Positions 14,201-26,200 of a stretch of DNA of 64,000 bases are shown one piece after another. Below the pieces are notes generated by a model, which had not been told where the DNA came from, did not search any database, and worked only from the letters and a program-made list of their open reading frames with translations. Positions within the stretch are counted from its first letter, which is position 1; the number at the start of each line of letters is the position of its first letter. Made by a program: the position numbers and the translations under genes. Source of the stretch: Patiria miniata (lineage: Eukaryota; Echinodermata; Asteroidea; Valvatida; Asterinidae); NCBI RefSeq assembly GCF_015706575.1, contig NW_024037076.1:5118777-5182776 (forward strand), read 5' to 3'.

Positions 14201-17200
14201 TTGTCAGCTTGTTCCCACATAATGGTATTTTGGTAAAGACTACTGTACATGTAGACAATAGTCCTAGCCATGAGATTCAGATGTCGCAGAGCTGACAAAC
14301 CGACGAATAAGCGAAAACCTTGTTTCGAGTAATTCGCGTTTGAAGTTGGACGTTTTTCTGGGCGTCGTATTTTACCCTTAATGTTTCGATAAAAACCCTG
14401 TTAGTGTGTATTCGGAGTAAAATAGGAAAATAAGTATCTATCAGGTCACTTTTTAATCAGAGAAGTTGTACGATATGATTTTATTTGATCGTAAACGTAT
14501 TCGTCAGTTTGTCAAATTACACTTATCTCCAATAGCCGGTTGTTCTTCGCACTGTTTGTATGCTATTCGCGTCGGTTTCTCGGATCGCGCGTGCACGCGC
14601 GTGCAATCCCACAGACTGACGAATAACCTTTTTTGGTACTTTGAACGCACACCTTACATTAGCTGGTTACCAGCGAATTGCTTGTAGCTATTCGTCAGTT
14701 TGTCGGATCGTGCGAGCACGCGCGCGCCAATCCGACAAACTGGCGAATAACATTCGATGGTACTTTGAGCGCACACCTTACATAAGCTGGTTACCAGCGA
14801 AATTCCGTATTCGTCACTATGTCAAATTATGGATTTGTTTTTGTGAGTGATTCGCCACAAGTGGGGCTCTGAATCTCAAAATCCAGACAAAAATTCAGAA
14901 TTTTGGCATAAATACTTGAAACAGCAACCTTCATAAACCCTAAAAATAACAAAATCTCGAAATCGCCAAAATGGTCGATTCGCCGGTATGTCAGCTCTGC
15001 AACGATATGATGTCCATGAGCACTTGTACCCAAACTTGTCTAAAATCTTATATGAATGTGGTTTTGGAGTATATTGAAAGATCCTCACTGATGAACATGT
15101 AAAATTAAGATGAGTATCCTCCGGTTCTTTTCAGAACCACACATACTCACAAAAGAGATTTTGCCACATGGTGCTACCGAAACAACTTACCATACGGTAC
15201 CTTATGTAAAATTTATCTTAAAGATAATGTCCATGCTCTTTTCGAGTTTTGGCCCGAATTTGTTTTGAAGTTGCTATTTTCTAGCAACACAAACGTTATT
15301 TCACTTTTAAATTAAACACTTTAGGCCTACAGAAAAAGAAAATGGCTCATGTTTTAGTTATTGAGTAATCACTTAATGAATTTCGAATGGTTTACGGACC
15401 AACCATGTTTCTGTTCTCCCAGGGACGTCTGGTTCCCATCTCCTATCAGATTTGATAATATAAGAACTGGGAACCCGTCTACTCGCAGCGTGTATCTTTT
15501 AAAATAAAAGCCTTTCTCCAGAGGGTTACTGATGATGCCGAAAATAAGGGGAAAGGTTTTTCGACTAACATAAAATGTAAAAGTTTTATATGTGCTGGGA
15601 GAAACAAAAATCAAATTTGTTGCATATCAAGGACAGTACATCTTTAAATAACAACACATGTTTGGAGTGATGATTGAAACCTGTGGTAATGGATCATAAC
15701 CCTACTGATGGTCTATAATCAGTCAGATTGATTTCCCATTGATCACCCAGCACAGGAAGGAAACTGAAACTGATTCTCTGGTCTGGAACGGCACCAACGA
15801 TCCATCACCTGAGTTACAAATGTACATTGCAGCACTCAAGTTACAAACTAAAATGGTCAGGATTTCTGGCAGCGCTTTAGTGGCATTTTTAACATACACC
15901 TCACGGTTATAAATACTTTTAGCAGCTAGTTTTACAGTCTCGACCCAAGATGTCAGTGATCGAGAGCGATATTCGCAATGTTCTGTAGCACCTTTGCATA
16001 ATTGATTTTTTACGTTCTCTCACTAACGTCTTAGTCATTTCGTGGCAATGTGGGCATGGCCATTTTATGTACATGTACATTGTAAATTTGAAAATGTACA
16101 ATTTTATGTACATTGTAAATTTGAAAAGCAAATGGCAGTTGCCATTTCCCACTGTACCGGTAGTCGCGCCTTCGCGCCCTGTATCACTGCTTCGCGAATG
16201 TTTACAACCGGCGGGCGAGCTACTATTTCTCGATCGCTGATTGGTTCCCTAGGAAAGCAATATAATGCTGGGTCACTTTCACTGTGTATATAGCCCGTAC
16301 AACCGGGCGAGCCTTTGAACTATTTCTCGATCGCTGATTGGTTCCGTAGGAAAGCCTATGGACAAAATTATAACGGAAAAGTTAAACCGCTGATACGAAA
16401 TGGCCGAGACGTTAGTGCGAGTAGGCCTGCTGGTCTAATTGTTGTGCCGTGGTGCAATATGCACCATCCACTATGGATCACTAGCGTCTTGGGTCAAGAC
16501 TACTAGTTTTATGGCCTTTTCACTATCCAAAATCTCCATGTTGGACCTGGGTCCAATATATACGAAGAGTTTGGGAACCCCTTTTACAATCTTTTCGTAA
16601 ACCTACAAAAAAATATTCACTTTCAGAATGTTTGCAATGTTCTGTAGCCCCCTTGCATAATTGTTTATTTTACGTTCTCTCACTAATGTCTTGGTCATTT
16701 TTTCGTAAAGCTACAAAAAAAATACTCACTTTCAGAATGTCGATACAGTGCTGGAGACGGTGGCACGCGTGTGCTGCGGCCAAAAGCTTCTGAAGGAATG
16801 CAGGATCACCCCTGATGTCATTGCACACCTCCTCGATCATGTGTTGCATCAAACGATCGCGGAGGTGTGTAATGACATAATCCTGCATTCCTTCAGAAGC
16901 TTTCGGCTGCAGCAGGCGCCTTCCGCCACCATTTTCAGCGCTGTAATGACAGATTCTGAAAGTGGCAGATTCTGAAAGTGATTTCTTTGTTTCATATGGT
17001 GTTTAGATCTCACCCTTTTGCACAAAGCTGATGAAAGTTGCTCCATAAAATGGCCATGCCTTGTTTACATGATCTGAAACTTTGGTTTAATTCCATTGAT
17101 AAACAACAGAGTTATTTAGTATCAAAGGTATGTTTTTTGGACACGTGCAGTACATATTTGCCTTGCCTTCCCATTTTCAAAGGGACCCAGTTCTGCCTGA

Positions 17201-20200
17201 CGGTGGGCCTGTGGTGAAGAGATACACGTAGATATCTATGTACTGTAGATGGTACATGTACATGTACAATGTTGCCGACGAGGTGGACATTTTGTGGTTG
17301 TGAAACCATTTCCTTTATACTGATTGCTTCTCCCCAGTTTTTTTTTTGGAAATGGTTTCTGTTTGTGTCCACGCATTGGAGGCAGTTCCCCATCCCCCCA
17401 CAGCGAATGAGGCAGCAAGCCTGCCTCCTGGTATACAGTAGCCTAGTATAAGAACAAGTTCTACCAAAATTTGGATAATTTGTGCTGAGAATTAAAGGGA
17501 AGATACAACATTTGCAAACATCAAAAAACGAAATGATCAAATAATCACAAAATACCTTACTGAATTGTTAGGGATTGACAGTCTTAAAGCATCCTGTAAA
17601 ATCGTGGCTCCTGGTGTGCTGACATTTTCAAGAAAAACTGTATTTTTCCAACGCTGGTCGGCCAGAGTTGGAAAAAAACTTTTTTTTTCAAAAACTGCTC
17701 CTATTTTTTTCATATTTAGTTGTTCCGCATTTTCTTTGCAATAGATTACACACCTGTGAAGGGGTACAAACCTGCTAGAGTGATTCTTTGACCTTACAAT
17801 TCCCCAAAGTCTTTACGTTTATCCGTTTCATCTTAAGTGGGGTCGGGGAACCAGACTACAAAAAAATGCTTGGTTTTGTTGGTTTTTCCAGAATAAACAA
17901 GCCCAAAACGTGAAACAAGTCAGTTTAACAATATCTGCTATAACATACTAATCCTCCAAATCCATTTATTTCTGAAAATTGCAGCAAAAGCAAATGTTGT
18001 ACATTCCCTTTAAGGTATGCAGACAACTACTCCAGTACATGTCTCATAATTGTGCACTACTGTACACAGAGCTATAAAAAAACTGAATTGTTTGTTTTTT
18101 ATACATATGTTTAATTAAACCCACACTTCGTACACATGCACAATGTATGTTTATCTAACTTTTTTGTTTAGGAGCAATAATGTCAACTCGTCCAGACAGA
18201 GGAAACCATTACAGTATCTGTGGTTAATTTGCACCAGCAGAGGGTCATCGGAACTGCTCGCTGTCTCCTGTATTTCCTGTCCAGTTCTCGTGGTCCACAA
18301 GGATAGATAGTTTTTTTGTGCAGTCTTCTCTAGTTAATACAACAATGAACATGTACACCTGTGCATGGTAACACAGTTAAAAAAAAAATCCAACAAATCC
18401 AGCAGATTTATAAGCTTGAAATACTCTCCCCTTGAACTCCATCAAAATCCATCCCCCTATTTTGGTGGATTTGGGGAGACTTGGTCCTGCAGGCCTGGTT
18501 TGACTAAATATTGATGAAGTATGATGGACTTGGGCCTGGAGGCCTAAAGCAAAGCATGCATTGGAAGCAGAGTGATTGATGGATTTTGGCGTACAGTACT
18601 TGGTCCATTAGCACTGCTGAAGAAGACAGCAGATTTATAAGCTTGCATTAATTTCACTTTTCAAATGACCGCCACCGTGCCAATTGTACTCCCAAAACCA
18701 AACAAAAAGACCAATATGCAAAATTCATGATTCAGACATTTGTTCCTTCAACACTGAGAGTTATCCCCACAAGGGTTTACATAGTACGGTATATCCAGCT
18801 TTTTGTTTTTCAAAAAGAACTTTTTTCCCCCCAATAACATTTGAAGCCAAAGTATGTAAAGGGATTGGGGCTGCCTCATAGCCCTAAAAATAAAAATTAA
18901 AAAGGGATAGTATTTGATGCATTTAAAAACGCTGTCAGCATTAACGCATCTAATCTACAAAACAACACAAAATCTTTAAAAATAAATTTACAGTTGTTTG
19001 GTTCTAAAAATGACTTTCAAAAAACAAAACAACACAACAAAACACCAAAAAAGGTTCAAAAGGCTTGAATTTCAAACCTGCATCATGGTATATATTTCAA
19101 CTTGAAATGTTTGTTTTTCTCTTTGTAAATATTTAAAAAAAAATGATATTTCACTACATGTATTCATCATTCATTTTCCAAATCTCAATATTTTAAACTA
19201 GAAAAACACTCAACTTATATGATTGAGGTACATGTACATGTACATGTAAATTGTACAACAAGTTGAAGGGGTCAGTCATTTTCCCCCTGCTGTGTCCCTG
19301 CTGGGCCACAGTAGGGAACTGATGTCAAATCCTTGGGGCAAGACCAGCTTGGTGGACTGGTGAAATGCAAAAAACCCAAGACTACACTTCCAATGACCTT
19401 AGTCTGACTTGAGAAGTGTAGGGTGTACATGTAGGGCCACTGATTTTTCGTTTCAAAAATGCCCATTTTCCCTTTCACTAGGAAATTGAAAAATCCATTT
19501 CAACTACAAAACATTCATGACAAAACATTGTGCAGGAAAATTCATTTCCTGCTTCATCATCTAGGTTTTGTAGTCGATGTTCACTTAAGATTTCTGTCAA
19601 ACAGTTTTGCTCGTTGCAAATAAGAACTTGAATTTATGTAAATAAAACTACAAAAGAAGTGCAGATGCTGTCCGCTAATGTTGTTCTGTTTTCTGGTGAA
19701 GCAGAAAATATTAGTAGTGTCAACACTCTGCGTGTTCATGAAGGATTTATTTTTTTCATTGAAAACCAGTATCTTTCGGCTCCAAAGTACCTACAGGTAT
19801 GTTTCTTCATGTAGATTACGCATTTTTGCTCAGCCAAACTCAACAAAACCCAAACAAATCCTGCTCAGTTCGACAAGATCCAAATTCTGATCAAATGAGA
19901 GGACTTTTGTTAACTGCCAAGTTGCCAACATCAACAAAATCTACAAAACATACAGATGTATTATACTCAGACTCACTAATGAATGAAACTTTTGATTCAA
20001 CAGTATTGGGGCTATTGTTAGGTTGGGTATGGTTTTTTTCCAAACATTAGAATCATCAGCACTAGAAATATGTTTGTACTTAAAATTAATAACATCCATT
20101 GTACTACATTTAGCAAGTTAATACATTTGGAAACTTTTTTATTATGTCAAATACAAAATGTATACATTGTATTCAATTTTTGTGTTCAATGTTAACTTTT

Positions 20201-23200
20201 CATAAACTGTGGGCCCAAGGTCAAGGTTGTATACAATGTACATGTACATAGTTTTGTGTGTGACCACACAAATGTATACACATGTACTGCAACAGATGGT
20301 ATCAATTTAAAAGTGTTGGCTTAACTATTGCTGAAATGCACCTACCACTACCAGTGGTATCAGTCAATTGACTGATTTTTAGAAAGTTATAAAGAGTGCT
20401 ATGGACGAAATCATGTTTCGCAATTAAAAGGCTGTGCATGGCTTTTCACTGTTTTCTCAAAAAGTGTAATTCCCACTGTGCTGAAAATCCAATCAGTTAT
20501 ATGTTTAAAACATTCTTTTTTGGAATGTGAGTGGTGTTATTATTGGAACCTGTTCCAAATTAGGCCTATAGATTTTCATTCTAAACTCCGTCTTAATCAC
20601 CCAAACTCCAAAAAAATCACCATGTGAGCGAATCAGGTTAGGATGAACATGAGAAAGAAAAAACTTGGTGGCAAGACAAATGTCAGTCTATAGTCTATAC
20701 ACACTGTGGCTATTTTGTAGGTTATTGGAATCAATTTGTTCGGAATTCATGAAAATCAACAGATCATCGTAGTTCTAACAATACTTCAAGAACTGAACTT
20801 CAACTGGCCTAATACCTTATCCCACCCAGTTGCCAAATTTTGTTTTCCTAGACAGATCTCAATTTGCAAAATTTCTAAAACGTGTTCTCCCCCCCCCCCC
20901 CTTTCAAACATGTATTTGACTGCCAAGCTGGTAGTCCATAGGCCAAGCTGCAGATCAGCTGTTAGAGGCTTGTTGCCCTCCAGATATAATTCCTCCCACC
21001 GTCATTGCGTAGTGCATTCTTGTCACTGTGGGGGTGCTCTGGCTGTCGTCTTGCATTCACTGTGCATTACATATGGGTTACAGGAATATTATATCACCAT
21101 GATGCGATATCATTTACCATGTTGCATTGCTGTATGGTCAAAACGTAGGACCTGATGCACTGCATACAGTGCAGTTATGGTTCATTTGTTGAACAACGCA
21201 AACGTGTAAGTTTACACAAACATGAAAATCCACTGATTTCACACTATACCTGTACCGGGTGCATGTGTACATTAAAGGGAATATACATCATTTGCTTTTG
21301 CTGTAATTTTCAGAAAAGGATGAATTTGGGGGTTGGAAATATATAGCAAATACTGTTACACTGACTTTTTTGACGTTTTGGGTTCGTAGATGCTATAAAA
21401 ACCAAGAAAAACAATCATTTTTCAGTGTCTGGTTCCCTGACTCCATTTAAAATGAAACAGAGCAATTTATAGGAGTTGGGGAATTGTAAGGTCAGGGAAC
21501 CAGTCTAGCTGGCTTGTACCCGTTCAGAGGTGTGTAATCCATCGCAAACAACAAACTAAAATGGTTAATTGGGGCCAGCATTTGAAATAAGCGATTTTTT
21601 CCAATGCTGGTCGGCCGATCATTGTTGGAAATTGATACGAAAATACCACTTTTCTTGAAAATGAGTGTGTTCCAACTTCCAGGTGCCATGATTTTACAGG
21701 ATACTTTAGACTGTCATTCACTAACCGTCCAGCAAGGTATTTCAAAATAATTTGGTAGTTTTATTTTTTGATGTTTGCATATGTTGTATTTTCCCTTTAA
21801 TTTGGCGAATGTTGGCCAAACAAAGTGTTACCGGGTAGTTGTATGAATTGTGCAGCAAGGCATACTTCAAATTTCAATCCTTTGCCAAAATGACATCCTG
21901 TTTTTGGTCTAGAGCCCACTACATGATACACGTATAAAATGTGCATTCTGATTCTGAAGGCAACCACCGTTTGAAAAAAAAAATTTAAATCCTTAAGCCT
22001 GGTTCATACTCGGCGCGAAAGCGAAAGCGAACACGAATTTGTGACGTCATGGCAAGTATTTGCGCTGTGAATTCGTTAAAGTTGAACATATTTCAACTCG
22101 GGCAAATTTCTCAGCGAATGCTTCATGGCGTCAAATTCGCTTCGCATTCGCGTGAAGTATGAACCGGGCTGTACCCAACCAAAGCCGAACCAAAACTTGA
22201 AGTTGAAGGTTGACATGCATAAATATTTATAGACAATGTAAAGGGCCTACTATAAAAAGGAAATTCCAAACTTTACAAGTAAAAGACTGCATGTTTCTCA
22301 ATGACATGTATAAATGGCATTAAGTGTGAAGTGAAAACGAGGACATCAGCTGATCCGAGGAAACTTTCAGAAACTTTCAGGAAACTTAAATCAGCCACAA
22401 ACATACCGGTAGTATACGTACCGGTATGCCCACACAAATATGTTTTAATTGTCAATACTACCGGTACATGTACGTACAATATAATTTTGCTTTGTCCCAG
22501 CAACCATTCAATTAGGTAAAAAAATGTTTGGAGGACATGGAACAGACAGACTAAACAAATGACTCCTTTATTTGGCTTATGAGTCTCAACCTGGTTCCTT
22601 TGTAGTTGTACCACTGCATTGTCCCCATGAACTCTGCAACAGGTCAATCAGTAGGCCAGCTCTGGCAGACGTTTCCTGTTAGAATACATGTACGTACTAT
22701 TGATAATAATATTTTCTGGGTTTTTTCCCATACAAATTGTACCTTGCACTATTGCACATTTTGTAAGAGGTAACTTTTGATCTAATATTAATTAAAATAA
22801 ATTTCCTCCAAATTCAACATTAGCTCTACATGTACTTTTTACATGTACCGGTAACTCCTCCAGCTGAAGTTCGGCAAAGCGTCAAAAGTGGTCACCTTCT
22901 TCATGTATAGCTCCATGATGTAAGCCACCTTCAGGCTACCAAATAAAACAACTCTCCAGGATTTCATGTAAATTTGAGTCAAAAAAAGTTCCGAAAATTG
23001 CATTTACTTATAATTATCCTGATAAGTGTAAAGTGCAATATCGTTTTAAACGATATTGCACTGTACACTTATAAATCAGGATATATATGTAATGCAATTT
23101 TCGAAACTTTTTGAAACAACACAATTCACTGACTGAGTAAACTAAACTTGTAATGCACTAATTTTAGCATACGTGTACAATACGACTATGTGTACATACA

Positions 23201-26200
23201 TGTACATACATCACGTGTACATTTGGTATGGGCGTTGATCTACCGGTACTGCCCTGACATTCCAGTGGTGCAAATGTGGGTTCAAATAAAACGAGAATGA
23301 TCTGCTACACGTGAATACACAGGCCAGCATGTACACGTATACCAGTATGTACCAAGTCAATCATGATCAAATACACGTAGTTAGTTTGTGATAAAAGTGT
23401 ATTGAGGTATTGTGGTGAAATCACATTTATTGCTGCTCAATAATGCTAGAAAATTCCTTCTGGGAAGATGTGTTTTTCTTAAGCTGGATGATAAAACCGT
23501 AAAATTGCCACACAAAAAAAACCCCTTGAAATTGCCTAATTTTGAAATCATATGTATCGGTAGTTGTGTTGATGATTTTGTTAAAATAATTTTTTTCAGT
23601 TTCAGGGTGTAAATGATCATTGGTTTTGTACACGCAGACCTTGTACACGTTATTTCAATGCACTGCCAAAACATAACAAGCTTTCTTCTATCATTTTCCT
23701 TGCTCTATTGAATACCATTTAGGCCAAGCAGTGGTCACACTTGTACGCGTTGGCCTACATACATATTTAACCTTTTGGTCTTTGTCCAATGGTCAAACCA
23801 TGGACATCTGTATGTAAATGTACAAAGGTCCCTTGGCAAACAAGAAAGCAAACACAGTGTTTGTTCTGACCCAATAAAATTCAAAACCCCTCTCATCAAA
23901 TACAGAAATTACACATCAGACCCAAGAGAGCTCGGCTAACAATCTGGGCATTTAAAAGAAAAACCTACAAAAGTGTACGCTATGGTACATGTCTAAAATC
24001 CCATCAACAAGAAACAGAACGATCAACCAACAGTGAGGAATATTTATATTAAATCAAAGTTGTTACGCATCCAAGACCTACCGGTACTTGTACGTACAGT
24101 ACAAAAACAAATTTATGTAACAAAAGTTAAAGGGAATGTACAACATTTGCTTTTGCTGCAATTTTCAGAAATAAATGGATTTGGAGGATGAGTATATTAG
24201 CAAATATTGTTAAAATGACTTGTTTCATGTTTTGGGCTTGTAGATGTTGGAAAAACCAAGAAAACCATTCATGTTCTTGTAGTCTTGTTCCCCTGACCCC
24301 ACTTAAGATGAAACAGAGAATTTATAGGCTTTGGGGAATTGTAGGGCCTAAGATAAGAGAGTCAGTCTTGTAGGCTTGTACCCCTTCACAGTTGTGTAAT
24401 CATTTGCAAAGAAAACACGGAATAACAAATTATGAAAAATTAGGAGCAGTTTTGAAAAAACAGTCAGTTTTCTCCAACGCTGGTCGGCCGACCAGCGATG
24501 GAAAAATACCATTTTTCTTGAAAATGCCAGCACACCAGGAGTCACGATTTACAGGATGCTTTAGACTGTCATTCCCTAACAATCCAGCAAGGTATTTAGT
24601 GATAACTTGATCATTTCGTTTTGTAATGTTTGCAAATGATGTATCTTCCCTTTAACACCCCTTAAAGACAACAAACACAAAAGTCCAATGCTCTTGTAAC
24701 TATATATCCACAACAATTCCTTAATTAAATGTATCTCAAGTGGACATGTACATTGTACATACCGGAAGATACATGTACATGCATGACAAAACAGTTCACA
24801 TGATTGATGAAGTCAATTTTTGAAACTTCAATCATAAACACCTTTCACTTTTTACATGTTAATTCTATTAGAAATCAAGCAAGTAAATTAACAGGTCGGA
24901 AGTGCTGAACGATTTTGCATTTTTAAAACACTTCTTTGAGTTTGAAGGATGGAATCTAGGCCACTAAGTCTAAGCCCTGAGATTTTTCTCAAATTCCCAA
25001 CAAAATTTATCAATAATATTAATAACTAGGCCTACATCAACGTATAAAATCTCCTCATAAAATATCAAGAATTGGACAAGCTGCGAGGGAGCAATCATAA
25101 ACCAAGGTTCGATCCTTTCCAGTGACCCTTTATTAAACCTCTCACAGACCCCAACAGAGCTAGAGTTACATGACGGAATCAATCCCAGCCCACAGATCCC
25201 CCCCCCCCCCCCCCCCACTCTACAACAAAGCTGCCCACCCAAGCGATGAAACAAGCTGGAGGTATTTCTGCTCTGAATGATTTTTGTTTTGGTACAAACA
25301 GGGCTTGCAATTTACATAGCAATTGTGTCAACTTCCTGCCCCATACAGCAAGCACCAAAAGGTTAGCTCAGGCATTACAAGGCCGGGTGTCTATTGATCA
25401 TGAACAGCCATTTGAATGCAATACCTGGGTAAAAACTCGGCCTCCTGTGCTCTGTGCTGGGAAGCCCTTTACAGTCAAGGGAAACCGCAGAGCTCTGAAT
25501 CACCAGTTCATGCATGTGCTATGTTAGTTTTGGGGGTTAGTTTGGTCAGGTAGACCAGTGTTTACTTGTCAATGTCAGCATTCATGCACGAAGATCAAGA
25601 AGTTGTAAACAGTTCTGCAGAGTGTTTTGAAGTAGATTTAATTTTCCAACTAAATGTATGTGTGTGTTACACGTACATGTAAGTACTTAATGTAAAAGAA
25701 AGTACACTCCAGCATATATGTACATGTAGTTGGTAATCAAAAAAGAAATTATAAAAAAAATCTGCTCAAATAACCCTAACCCCCAAAGGGCTGTTTGGGG
25801 ATCAAGTACTAAATACTACAGAATTCTACATGTGCTGTGCACACTTGCATCATGGAAAGAATTTCATACTACAGGTTACTCCTCATAGTATTTTGTAGCA
25901 TTGGGGGCGGAAAATACTGAACAAAACTTGAGCTTTGAAAGAAATTCTCATTTAACAATCACATTTGTTGCAAGAGTGATTTTTTTTCTGTACCTAATTA
26001 GAAAACATGAACATTTTATCATTGTTTTGACACATTTGGAATAACCACATTTTGTACACTAACTTTATCTTCTAGAGTACATATTTGTATTCACATGAAA
26101 TCCCAAACTACTTCAGTTCCCACACTGAAGAAGTCACATACAGGTACTGTGCAGCTTGATCAGTGTAAAATAATTTTCTAGTGTTACAGATGGATTTAAT

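Noticed and set aside
22273..22647. 124-residue minus-strand ORF in LAMC1 intron 1
   Set aside because: No recognisable domain, no coding-like base composition and no splice context. I treat it as chance.
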